Below, one piece after another: positions 48,644 to 57,171 of a stretch of 64,000 nt of DNA. The stretch comes from CAWCDJ01 sp963778675. GTDB lineage: Bacteria > Acidobacteriota > Terriglobia > Bryobacterales > Bryobacteraceae. The notes beneath the pieces were generated by a model, which worked only from the letters and a program-made list of their open reading frames with translations, had not been told where the DNA came from and did not search any database. How positions within the stretch are numbered: position 1 is the first letter of the stretch; each line of letters starts with the position of its first letter. Where the stretch lies: the NCBI GenBank assembly GCA_963778675.1, contig CAVZVI010000010.1:992001-1056000 (forward strand). Direction: 5' to 3'. Made by a program: the position numbers and the translations under genes.

Positions 48644-49375
48644 CTACTTCGCCAGGGCCTTCAGCTTGTCGTCGAACATGCCATACGGCATGGCACCGAT
48701 CATCAGCTCGCCATCCACGCCTTGCGGCGTGCTCTTGCCGATCACGAATGACGGCGTGCCGGTGGCCCCGATCTTCATGGCTTCCATGACGTCGCTCTGC
48801 ACGGCGTTCTTGTATTTCTCAGTCTCCACGCACGTGCGAAACTGCGGGACGTCCATTTTGAGGTCGGACGCATCGGCAAGCAGGCTGGCCATGTCCAGCT
48901 TATCGGGATGCGCTCCCATGATGTTGCGCAGAGCCCAGAACTGCTTCTGGTCGGCCGCGCAGCGGGCGGCCTGGGCCGCGCGCATCGCGTTGGCATGAAA
49001 ATCGAGCGGCATGTCGCGGCTGTAGAACCGCACCTTCCCGGTGTCGATGTAGGTCTTCTTCAGCTCCGGAAACGTGGTGAGGAAGAAGCGCTGGCAGAAC
49101 GGGCACTGGTAGTCGGTGAACTCCACGATGGTCAGCGGCGCGTCCTTCGAGCCGAGCATCTCGGCTCCATCGAGATTGATCTTGGCCTCGGTGGGCTGCT
49201 GCTCCTGCGGCGCGGCCGGCTTCGCCTGTTTCTCCAGGAGCTGCCGGATCTGCCGGAGCTCGTTGATGATCTCGTCGGCCTGCTGCCGCGTGATCCCGGT
49301 GTCCTGCGCGCTGAGCGGCAGCAGAAGCGCCAGCGGCAGCACGCCATGCATTGCGTATCGAAAGACCTTCTTCAT
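48644..49375 (-). CDS. DsbA-family thiol-disulfide oxidoreductase, exported
   Basis: A 243-residue periplasmic thioredoxin-fold protein. A signal peptide (VLPLALLLPLSAQ) is followed by a coiled segment (QQADEIINELRQIRQLLEKQ), then the DsbA/BdbD-type domain: IVEFTDYQCPFCQRFF with the CPFC active site, a helical insert, and GATGTPSFVIGK with the cis-Pro loop. The coiled segment could be a dimerisation stalk as in DsbC or ScsC types. It starts nine bases after the methyltransferase stop on the same strand. Probably forms or shuffles disulfides in exported proteins. Confidence 0.88.
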   Translation of the reverse strand: MKKVFRYAMHGVLPLALLLPLSAQDTGITRQQADEIINELRQIRQLLEKQAKPAAPQEQQPTEAKINLDGAEMLGSKDAPLTIVEFTDYQCPFCQRFFLTTFPELKKTYIDTGKVRFYSRDMPLDFHANAMRAAQAARCAADQKQFWALRNIMGAHPDKLDMASLLADASDLKMDVPQFRTCVETEKYKNAVQSDVMEAMKIGATGTPSFVIGKSTPQGVDGELMIGAMPYGMFDDKLKALAK

Positions 49376-49384
49376 GTAAAAAAC

Positions 49385-50056
49385 CTAACTCTTCTCCAGC
49401 ATCAGCAGATACTGGGAATTCTTGATCGTTTCCTTCTCCATCACCAGGTGGAAGTGATTAGCCTCGACCTCTTTGATGACGTCCGGCATGTCCAGCCGGA
49501 TATGCGTCATCGCCATCCCGTTCGGCATGGCATCGGGACGCTTGTAATACTCCACGATTATCAGTTTGCCACCGGGCTTGAGGGCTTTGTGGAAGGCGGC
49601 GAGCATTTTCTCCGGGTAATCGAAGTGATGATACACATCGAGTGCCAGGATTGTATCCAATTGCCCGTCCGGCAGATCGGGATCGGCGGCGGCGCCCTTG
49701 ATGAAGGCGACGTTGGTCAAATGCTGGTTCTCCGCGCGCTGTTTCGCGGCGGCGAGAAAGTCGTCGAAGATGTCCTCGGCGATGACCTTGCCTTCCGGGC
49801 CCACGGCATGGCTGAGGAACGGAAGCATATAGCCGACGCCCGTGCCCACGTCCGCCACGGTCATGCCCTTCTCGATCCCCATCAATCGGACCAGTTCCCG
49901 CGGCCGCTGGACCTCGTCGCGGTTGGGGTTGCCGAGACCCCGCGCGAGAGCCTCACGTTGCTGCGGAGTGCGGTAGCCACGGTTGGCCTGGGTGGCCACC
50001 TGGGCCGAAAGGCCCGAGGCGAGCGCCAGCACGCCGCAAACGGCGGCCAGCTTCAT
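49385..50056 (-). CDS. SAM-type methyltransferase with an export signal
   Basis: A 223-residue Rossmann methyltransferase. Motif I VADVGTGVGYM, the acidic IAEDIFD, the motif IV region ILALDVYHHFDYPEKM and LKPGGKLIIVEYY are all visible. Residues 1-18 (MKLAAVCGVLALASGLSA) form a convincing signal peptide, odd for an enzyme that needs cytoplasmic SAM. The ATG overlaps the hom stop by four bases. Possibly the leader is a membrane anchor, or the protein works in a compartment reached by an unknown methyl donor. The accepted substrate is unknown. Confidence 0.8.
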   Translation of the reverse strand: MKLAAVCGVLALASGLSAQVATQANRGYRTPQQREALARGLGNPNRDEVQRPRELVRLMGIEKGMTVADVGTGVGYMLPFLSHAVGPEGKVIAEDIFDDFLAAAKQRAENQHLTNVAFIKGAAADPDLPDGQLDTILALDVYHHFDYPEKMLAAFHKALKPGGKLIIVEYYKRPDAMPNGMAMTHIRLDMPDVIKEVEANHFHLVMEKETIKNSQYLLMLEKS

Positions 50057-51357
50057 AGGGCTGTCTCCATCGGCAGGGCCAGGGGGGCCTCGCGCATGAA
50101 ATCGAGCCGGGCCATCTCGTCCACTGCCTCGCGGATCGACTGTTCCGAGGTGGGCTCCACCGTGATGACGAAGGGCAGGTCGTCCTTGGTGGTGCAGGGC
50201 TCCTGCAAGACAGCCTCCAGGCTGATGTTCTTGCTGGCGAGGATTCCCGCCAGGCGGGCAATGATGCCGGGGCGATCCTCCACGCGGAAGCGGAGGTAGT
50301 AGGCGCGCTTCTGCAGCGTCACCGAGACCGGCCGGTATTCGCCGAGACGCTCGTGGGCGAAGGGAGAGACGCGCTCCGGGCTGCCGCTCCGGATCTCGCG
50401 CGCTACGCGCATCAGGTCGCTCACCACGGCGACTCCCGTGGGCCGCGCGCCGGCGCCCCACCCGTAGTAGAAGGTGTCCTCGCCGTACTGGCCCTTCACC
50501 CACACGGCGTTATAGGCGCCCAGGACGCCTGCCAGGATGGTCGAGGACGGAATCAACGCCGGCCGCACGAACAGGATCAGGCCGTCCTGCAGTTTCCGCG
50601 CGCCGCAAACCAAACGAATCGTGTGGTTCAACTGGCGGGCGTACTGAAAATCGAGCGGCGTAATGCGGCGGATGCCGTCCATGAAGATGTCGGAGGGGGT
50701 GATCTTCTCGCCGAACGCGAGCGCGGCCAGCAGCACCAGCTTGGAGCGAGCGTCGTAGCCGTCGATATCGGCGCTGGGGTCGGCTTCCGCGTAGCCCAGC
50801 CGCTGCGATTCCTCGATCAGCGCGGCCAGGGGCACCTGGCGCCGTTCCATCTCGGTGAGGATGTAGTTGCAGGTGCCGTTGAGGATGCCGTAGAGCGCCG
50901 TCACGCGGTCGCCCGAGATGCCCTCGCGCAGCACCGCGTGGATGGGGATTCCGCCGCACACGCTGGCTTCCATCGCCAGGTTGATGCCGGCGCGGATGGC
51001 GCGGTCCCAGATTTCGGGGCCGCACGCTGCCATCAGCTCTTTGTTGGCAGTGACCACGGATTTCCGATGCGCGATGGCGGCATCGAAAATCTCGCCGGCC
51101 ACTCCGGTGCCGCCCACCAGTTCGGCGACGATCTGCACATCCGGATGCGCCACGAGCTCGCGCCAGTCGGTGGTCTTGAATACGCTGCCGAGCGCTTCGG
51201 GAATCTCTTTCGTGTGGACCGAACGGCTGCAGACGGCGGCCACCTTCAGCCGGAAGCCGAGTTTCAGGGCTATCGAGTCTGCGTTTTCGGCCAGAATGGT
51301 GAGGGTCCCCGATCCCACGTTGCCCAGGCCGACGATCCCTACCTTCACTTCCTCCAT
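50053..51357 (-). CDS. hom: Homoserine dehydrogenase
   Basis: A 434-residue enzyme reducing aspartate semialdehyde to homoserine for threonine and methionine synthesis. NAD(P)-binding loop GLGNVGSGTLTIL at residues 10-22, TANKELMA with the catalytic Lys, GGIPIHAVLREGISGDRVTALYGILNGTCNYIL, and DIDGYDARSKLVLLAALAFG in the catalytic domain. Residues 350-425 form a C-terminal ACT domain (YYLRFRVEDRPGIIARLAGILASKNISLEAVLQE) for allosteric control by threonine. TATCAT lies nine bases before the ATG. The gene overlaps the methyltransferase by ATGA. Confidence 0.95.
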   Translation of the reverse strand: MEEVKVGIVGLGNVGSGTLTILAENADSIALKLGFRLKVAAVCSRSVHTKEIPEALGSVFKTTDWRELVAHPDVQIVAELVGGTGVAGEIFDAAIAHRKSVVTANKELMAACGPEIWDRAIRAGINLAMEASVCGGIPIHAVLREGISGDRVTALYGILNGTCNYILTEMERRQVPLAALIEESQRLGYAEADPSADIDGYDARSKLVLLAALAFGEKITPSDIFMDGIRRITPLDFQYARQLNHTIRLVCGARKLQDGLILFVRPALIPSSTILAGVLGAYNAVWVKGQYGEDTFYYGWGAGARPTGVAVVSDLMRVAREIRSGSPERVSPFAHERLGEYRPVSVTLQKRAYYLRFRVEDRPGIIARLAGILASKNISLEAVLQEPCTTKDDLPFVITVEPTSEQSIREAVDEMARLDFMREAPLALPMETAL

Positions 51358-51428
51358 ATTTGTTCCATGATAACAGGGACGCTTCGGGCTCCTCTTCGTC
51401 TTTGGCTATGATAGGGGCAGGTTCTGCC

Positions 51429-51758
51429 ATGAAACGACGGCTTCGGCACCTTGTACTTGTGGGGGTAATCGCCACCCTCACTCCCGCGGCGCTGCCGCAA
51501 CAAGCGGGTGGCGGCATAGGTGCGAGTGAGCAAGACAATGCCCATTTGCCCAACGGTAAGCTGCAGCGGGACGAGATTCTGAAGGCCGAGCACGAGCAGA
51601 ACATCAAGGACGCGGCACGCCTGGCCGACCTGGCGCAGCAGTTGCAGCTCGAGCTCGAGAAGAACGACCGTTTCGTCCTTTCGCTCGATACCCTGAAGAA
51701 AGCGGATGAAATCGAGAAGCTGGCCAAGAAGATCCGTTCCCGTCTGCGCCATAATTAG
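51429..51758 (+). CDS. Small exported coiled-coil protein
   Basis: A 109-residue protein: signal peptide (LRHLVLVGVIATLTPAALPQ), a short Gly-rich stretch, then one long charged helix (QRDEILKAEHEQNIKDAARLADLAQQLQLELEKNDRF and LKKADEIEKLAKKIRSRLRH) that should form a coiled coil. An upstream ATG at 51408 is also in frame. TATGAT lies 16 bases before the chosen start. Its 3' 53 bases also code for the signal peptide of the next gene in another frame. Function unknown. Confidence 0.72.
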   Translation: MKRRLRHLVLVGVIATLTPAALPQQAGGGIGASEQDNAHLPNGKLQRDEILKAEHEQNIKDAARLADLAQQLQLELEKNDRFVLSLDTLKKADEIEKLAKKIRSRLRHN

Positions 51759-52899
51759 CCTGCTGGCGTGCAGCCTGGCGCCCGGCCAGGAGGCAGGGAA
51801 AGCGCCGGCGATCGCGCTGGTCGACCCGGCTGACGCTCCGCAATGGGAGGCGCTGGCGAAGAGCGCCGGATGGCGTGTTATCGTGCCCGGTGCCGCGGAG
51901 AACGCGGATGCTCGCGCCCAGGCGCTGGCCGCCGCGGTACAGAAAGCGGTAGCGGCCGGCGGCATCGATACCGGCCGCGTGTACCTGGCGGGCCGCGGAA
52001 GCGCCGCCGCCGTGGTCTTCTACACGGTGTCGCGCGTTCCGGACCTGTGGGCGGCCGCCGTCGCGATCGAGGGCTCCCCGCAGCCGGCCATCGACACCGA
52101 TCGCATCTTCGCCTCCAACTTCCTGCACGTGCCGGTTCTTTGGGTCAGCAACGGCCCGGACGACGAAGCGCTGGCCGCGAAGCTCAAAGAGAAGGGCCTC
52201 AACCTGGAGTGGCGCGCCGCCGGCAAAACCTTCACCGATGCGGCGCTGCTCGCCTGGCTGGGAGCGCACCGGCGCGAGGAGCTTCCGAACGAGATCGATT
52301 GCGAGACGAATTCGCCGGCGTTCGCCGGATGCTACTGGATCCGGATGACCAAATTCGACGCCGGCGAGCGCAACGATGTGCTGCCCACAACGCGGATTCC
52401 GGCGGCCTACGGCGCGGCGCTCGACCTGGGCGGTTTCGGCTTCAAGACCACGGAGCCGGGGCCCGGTGTGCTGGTTTCGGTGCTGCCCCCCAAGTACAGC
52501 GGGCAGCTGAAGGTGGGCGACCGCATCGTGGCGCTCGACGGCCGCCCGCTGGCGAATGCCCGCGAGTACATCCAGACCATGGCCAAGTTCACCGAGGAAA
52601 GGCCGATCGTAGTCACCGTCGAGCGCGGCAAGGATCGCATTCGGATCGAAACGAGCGTGGTGCTTCCGCGCCGCGAGCCGGTGGTCACGGCCCGTGTGCA
52701 GGGGCAGTACCTGCCCGCCGAGAAGCAGATCCAGATCGTCAGCCGCACGGTTACGGAAATGAAAATTACGGTGCCTCCCGCGTGGGCGCAGGATAGCCGG
52801 CTCTTCTGGAACGGGCTGATGCTCGAAAAGATCGAGGGTCCCGGATGTTTCGTACTCACCATCGATAAGGAACTGTTGAATGCCTCCAGATGCCAGTGA
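51706..52899 (+). CDS. Exported protein with alpha/beta-hydrolase-like and PDZ-like regions
   Basis: A 397-residue protein with a signal sequence (PVCAIISLLACSLAPGQ) that includes a possible lipobox LLAC. Residues 40-185 look like a degenerate esterase fold (GRVYLAGRGSAAAVVFYTVSRVPDLWAAAVAIEGSPQP, HVPVLWVSNGPDD); the nucleophile position reads GRGSA rather than GxSxG. Residues about 235-330 are PDZ-like (GVLVSVLPPKYSGQLKVGDRIVALDGRPLANAREYIQTM). The start overlaps the previous gene by 53 bases because the signal peptide lies in the overlap. Its end overlaps the next ATG by 20 bases. Likely a periplasmic binding or scaffolding protein. Confidence 0.72.
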   Translation: MKSRSWPRRSVPVCAIISLLACSLAPGQEAGKAPAIALVDPADAPQWEALAKSAGWRVIVPGAAENADARAQALAAAVQKAVAAGGIDTGRVYLAGRGSAAAVVFYTVSRVPDLWAAAVAIEGSPQPAIDTDRIFASNFLHVPVLWVSNGPDDEALAAKLKEKGLNLEWRAAGKTFTDAALLAWLGAHRREELPNEIDCETNSPAFAGCYWIRMTKFDAGERNDVLPTTRIPAAYGAALDLGGFGFKTTEPGPGVLVSVLPPKYSGQLKVGDRIVALDGRPLANAREYIQTMAKFTEERPIVVTVERGKDRIRIETSVVLPRREPVVTARVQGQYLPAEKQIQIVSRTVTEMKITVPPAWAQDSRLFWNGLMLEKIEGPGCFVLTIDKELLNASRCQ

Positions 52900-55403
52900 T
52901 CTTTCACGCCGTACGTTTCTCGCCGCCACGGTAGCAGGAATGGCCGCCGGGGCACAGGATCCCCCGCCGCCCGCGCCGGACCTGCGGGCGCTGGTCTCCA
53001 CCGCGGACCTGGTTTACGAAAGGCCCGTGCCCCGCAGCGAGGAGGGCATGCCCATCGGCAACGGACGGATGGGCACGCTGGTCTGGACCACGCCCAGCCG
53101 GCTGCGCATGCAGATCAACCGGCCCGACGTCTACGCCAACAACTCGGCGACCAATAGCTTCTTCGAGCGGCACGACGACTACTGCGGCGGCTGCGCCTAC
53201 GTGGATCTCGAATTCGATGGCACGCCGTTTCCCGAGGCCGGATTCCGCCAGCACCTCTCGGTGTATGACGGGCAGTTGACGGTCGGCGGAGTCCGGCTGG
53301 CGGCATCGCCTTCCCGGGACGTGATCGCCGTGCAGGTGGCGGGCGCCGGGAGAGTGAACGTGCGCCTGAGGATGCTGCGCTACGAATCGAAGTACTTCGG
53401 CGGCCAGCTCGAGACCTTCGTGCGCGAGCACATCGTCACCGTGCCCACCCGCAACCATACGGCGGCTTCGCGGCTGCTGATCCGCGGCGGGCGGATCGCC
53501 CTGACGCAGGATTTCCGCGAGGGCGCCTATTGCTGCCAGTCAGCGGTCGCCATCGGGATCGCCGGGCGGGATTCGCGTGCCGGGTACGCCAGTGAGACCG
53601 AGGTGAGCCTGGAAGCGGCGCCGGGGGGCGATCCGTTGACCATACTGATCGCCAGCGCTGCGACATTCGATCCGCAGGCCGACGTGGCTTCGGCCGCCGT
53701 AGCGGATCTCGACGCGGCGGCTGCCCAGGGATGGGACGCGCTGTCGCAAGAGGCCGCCGCATGGTGGCACGAGTTCTGGTCGCGCGGCTACGTTTCGCTG
53801 CCGGCGAGCCCCCTCATCCAGCAGCACTACTTTTACTATCTGTACCTGATGGCCGCCACCTCGCGCGGCAAGTACCCGCCGAAATTCAACGGCATGCTGT
53901 GGAACACCGGCGGCGACCTGCGCACCTGGGGCGCGCAGCACTGGTACGCCAACCTGAGCTGCTACTACGAAGCCGTCTTCGCCTCCAACCGCATGGAGTT
54001 GCTGGACCCGGTCTTTTCCATGTACAGCGGAATGCACGAGGCCGCCGCCGCCGCGGCCCGGCAGGAGTGGGGAAGCCAGGGGATCTACATCGCGGAGACG
54101 TCGTACTTCGACGGCCTGGCCGCGCTGCCGGACGACATCGCGGCCGAGATGCGCGACCTCTACCTGCGCCGCAAGCCCTGGGAGGAGCGGTCGGCGAAGT
54201 TCATGGAATACGCGCAGACGAAGCATCCGCATTCCAGCCGCTGGAACTGGATCGGCGGCGGAAGCTGGGTGAATGGGAAATGGGTGATCACGGAGCGCGG
54301 CTTCGGGCCTTATGGCGCGGTGACCCACATTCTGGGCAGCACGGCCAAGATCGCCTACTATTACTGGCGGCGCTACGAGTTCACCCAGGACCGCGAATGG
54401 CTGCGCGACCGCGCCTACCCCATGCTCAAAGGGGCGGTGGAGTTCTATCGCAATTTTCCCAATGTCAGCAAGGAAGCCGACGGCAGGTACCACATCCACT
54501 GGACCAACAGCAACGAAAGCGTCTACGGCACTCGCGACAGCGACGAAGACCTTTCCGCCATGCGCGGTGTGACCGCGGCGCTTCTGCGCGCAGCGAAGAT
54601 TCTCAACGCCGATGCGGATCTGCAGCCGGTGTGGCGCGAGTTTCTCGACAACCTGGCGCCGCTTCCCACCAGCACCGACGCGGACGCGCTCGAGCCCGAC
54701 GGCTATCGCGGCCCTCGCGTGTTCGTCCGCGGCCGAAAACCTGCGGTGAAGGCGGCCGGCCTCCTGCCGGATCCCAACAGCCTGCCCATGTGGCTCTTCG
54801 ACCTCTGCCAGGGCGACCTGCGCGAGATCGCCAACGCCACCTTCGACCAGTATTTCCGCGATGGAATCGGCCCGAATACCAATGTATCGGTGCTCTCGAA
54901 ACTGGCGATCGCCGGTGCCCAACTGGGAAGGCCCGACGCCGTTCGCTACCTCATTCCGGCGCAGATTCAGGTGCGGGCACCGGAGCGCTCCACGTCGTAC
55001 AAGCACGGTGGCGTGTTGGCCAACCGCATGACGCTGCGCGAGGGCCCGCAGGCGCTCGACGCGCAGCGTCTGGGCAGGGCTTGCGAAGCGCTGCACCAGG
55101 CGCTGCTGCAAAGCCAGGCGCCCGCGCCGGGGGAGGATCCGGTGATCCACGTGTTCCCGGCGTGGCCGAAGGAGCAGGACGCGTCATTCCAACTGCTGGC
55201 GCGAGGCGGTTTCCTGGTGACCGCTTCGTTCAAGAGCGGCCGCGTCGAGTTCGTCGAACTCGAATCGCGCGCCGGCTCAGCCCTGCCGCCTCCGCAACCC
55301 CTGGGGGGAGGCGCGGGTCTCGGTGCGCGGGCGCGTGCTTTCCGGTCCGCTTCTGGAATTCTCGACGCGCCAGGGAGAGCGCATCAAGGTGGTGCCTGCA
55401 TGA
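52880..55403 (+). pseudogene. GH95/GH65-like glycoside hydrolase with a single-base frameshift near the 3' end
   Basis: Tat-like signal SRRTFLAATVAG, then a GH95-like N-terminal region (MPIGNGRMGTLVW) and an (alpha/alpha)6-barrel with FNGMLWNTGGDLRTWGAQHWYANLSCYYE and HWTNSNESVYGTRDSDEDLSAMRGVT. The frame is normal up to FVELESRAGSA, then one extra C in CCC (55281-55283) shifts it. The shifted frame reads CRLRNPWGEARVSV and RGRVLSGPLLEFSTRQGER, as expected for the family's C-terminal sandwich, and ends at TGA 55401-55403, overlapping the tag ATG. Without correction the frame runs by chance into tag. Probably a sequencing error or a very recent lesion. The sugar substrate is unknown (alpha-fucoside-like by family). 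Confidence 0.7.
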
Positions 55404-55957
55404 CACGCTGTGGATGGGCTGCGACCGAAGAGATGATCGCCTACCACGATCAGGAGTGGGGCGTGCCGGCGCACGACGACCGTCTGCTCTTCGAATTCCT
55501 CATACTCGAAGGCGCCCAGGCCGGTCTGAGCTGGTCTACGATCCTGCGCAAACGCGCGAATTACCGTAAAGCGTTCAGCGGCTTCGACCCGCGAAAGGTA
55601 GCGCGCTACGGCGACGAAAAGTGCGCAGCGCTTCTGCTGGATGAGGGCATCGTGCGCAACCGCTTGAAAATCGCGGCGACGGTGCGCAACGCGCAGAGGT
55701 TTCTCGAAGTTCAAAAGGAGCATGGCACCTTCGACAGTTACATCTGGCGATTCACCGGAGGCAAGCCTCTGCAGAACCGCTGGAAGAGTCTGAAGGACGT
55801 TCCCGCTCGCACCGCGGAATCGGACGCCATGTCCAAAGACCTGGCGCGGCGCGGATTCACGTTCGTGGGCTCGACCATCTGCTACGCGTTCATGCAGGCC
55901 ACCGGAATGGTGAACGATCACCTGGTGACGTGCTATCGGCACAAGGAGTTGAAATGA
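55400..55957 (+). CDS. tag: DNA-3-methyladenine glycosylase I
   Basis: A 185-residue HhH-type glycosylase. The start TRCGWAATEEMIAYHDQEWGVP contains the zinc Cys and the family signature; DDRLLFEFLILEGAQAGLSWSTIL and the C-terminal FVGSTICYAFMQATGMVNDHLVTCYRH with the zinc His/Cys pair complete it. ATG at 55400 overlaps the corrected stop of the glycoside hydrolase (ATGA). It would remove 3-methyladenine from DNA. Followed by the ATL gene through another ATGA overlap, so the two form an alkylation-repair pair. Confidence 0.93.
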   Translation: MTRCGWAATEEMIAYHDQEWGVPAHDDRLLFEFLILEGAQAGLSWSTILRKRANYRKAFSGFDPRKVARYGDEKCAALLLDEGIVRNRLKIAATVRNAQRFLEVQKEHGTFDSYIWRFTGGKPLQNRWKSLKDVPARTAESDAMSKDLARRGFTFVGSTICYAFMQATGMVNDHLVTCYRHKELK

Positions 55958-56304
55958 ACGAGCTCATGCGGCGGCTGTTGCGCGCTCCCAAGAGTGAGCA
56001 GAGGGATGCGGCCTTCCGCAAGATCATCCGCCAGATCCCGCGCGGCAAGGTGGCGACTTACGGGCAGGTGGCTGCGGCCGCGGGTTATCCGTTGTATCAC
56101 CGTCACGTCGCGCAAATGCTCCGCAAGAGCGGCGGCAAGCTTCCCTGGCAGCGGGTGGTGGGCTCCGGCGGCGCTATCAAGCTGAAGTATGAGGCAGGTC
56201 TGGAGCAGCGCACGCGCCTCGAAATGGAGGGCGTGCGATTCCGAGGCAAGTGTGTGGACATGGCCGAGCACCAGCACCGCTTCCGCCAGTGGGAGTTCGA
56301 TTGA
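55954..56304 (+). CDS. Alkyltransferase-like (ATL) protein
   Basis: A 116-residue protein of the MGMT C-terminal domain type. IPRGKVATYGQVAAAAGYP is the DNA-binding helix-turn-helix with the Tyr and the Arg-finger region. The active-site loop reads PWQRVV where O6-methylguanine methyltransferases have PCHRV: the acceptor Cys is replaced by Trp. Such ATL proteins bind O6-alkylguanine without repairing it and hand it to nucleotide excision repair. ATGA overlap with tag. A uvrC gene lies 6 kb away, though not in the same operon. Confidence 0.9.
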   Translation: MNELMRRLLRAPKSEQRDAAFRKIIRQIPRGKVATYGQVAAAAGYPLYHRHVAQMLRKSGGKLPWQRVVGSGGAIKLKYEAGLEQRTRLEMEGVRFRGKCVDMAEHQHRFRQWEFD

Positions 56305-57171
56305 TCCGGCCCCTCCTGGTTCTTGCAGTCGTAACCGCGCCCCTGTGGGGCCAGTTCTCGGGACTCGCGACACCATACGATGGGTCCGCCGTTTACTTCT
56401 CATCGACGCTCAGTTTGAAGGGCGCCGGCCAGCCGGACTACGGCAAGCTGTTCGCCGCCGACGAAACCGGCGTCAAATTGTTTCGAGGGCTGGAAAGGAT
56501 CCTTCCACCAGCAATGGGCGATTGCGTCGTTGGGTCGCAGTACTCCCTGGACGGAGCCGAAGTCACGTCCGACGGCTTGACCGTCGCGGCTCCCGGGAAC
56601 GTTGCCTATTCCGGACCGTGCCGAGGCTTGCTGAAGGCCACCGCGGTGATCACGGGTGGCGGCGTCACGGAAGTCCCGGGCTACGTCTACCTCAGCCCGT
56701 CGGGCCATTACGCTGTCTCCAATGTCACTCCTAGCGTGTTCGGCCCGGCCTCGCTGGTATTCGTGGATCCCCAGACCGGGCAACAGACGCCGATCACACT
56801 GCCGAGTGCAAGCGGCCCGTGGCCTGCATACTTTCCGTCGAGCGGGCACGCCATCGCCGACGACGGCACGTCCGTATTCTCGTACGCCAACAACGCCTAT
56901 CTCGCGCGTCCCGGTCAGAGTGTCGAAGCATTCCCCGTCCCCGGTGCCAGTCCGCTAGGCATCGACGCCGCCGGCGACACGATGTTCTATAGCATTTCCG
57001 GCGACCTGCACAGAGCGGATCTACCAGGTGGACATGCGCCTCGGTAGCGCCACCGGCTACCTGAGGTTCGCCTGTTCGAACGACCCCATCTTCCTCACGC
57101 TCTACGTGGTCTCGCCGCGGCAGGGCGGTCGCGGAACCGCGGTTCCACCGTCGCGGCCGCCGCGGCGCTAA
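56301..57171 (+). pseudogene. Exported beta-propeller-like protein with a likely 3' frameshift
   Basis: TTG start overlapping the ATL stop. Signal peptide (IRPLLVLAVVTAPLWGQ), then repeats with VYLSPSGHYAVSNV, VFVDPQTGQQTPITLP and GHAIADDGTSVFSYANNAYLAR, spaced like propeller blades. The frame ends at 57047 with an atypical tail. Shifting by one base near 57011 gives TERIYQVDMRLGSATGYLRF and CSNDPIFLTLYVVSPRQGG, which look coding and end at TAA 57169-57171. That tail resembles the C-terminal domain common on secreted solibacterial proteins. So the gene is probably interrupted, by mutation or by a base error. Function unknown. Confidence 0.55.

Noticed and set aside
53540..55150. Long minus-strand open frames opposite real genes (also opposite coxA, the PQQ gene and the SEDS-PBP gene)
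   Set aside because: In GC-rich DNA the antisense frames of real genes stay open for hundreds of codons. They show Arg/His/Gly-rich low-complexity sequence and no domain motifs.
52880..55957. A single 1025-residue glycoside hydrolase-DNA glycosylase fusion protein
   Set aside because: The join is produced by one extra base at 55281-55283; the +1 frame completes the hydrolase and ends in an ATGA overlap with a normal tag start.
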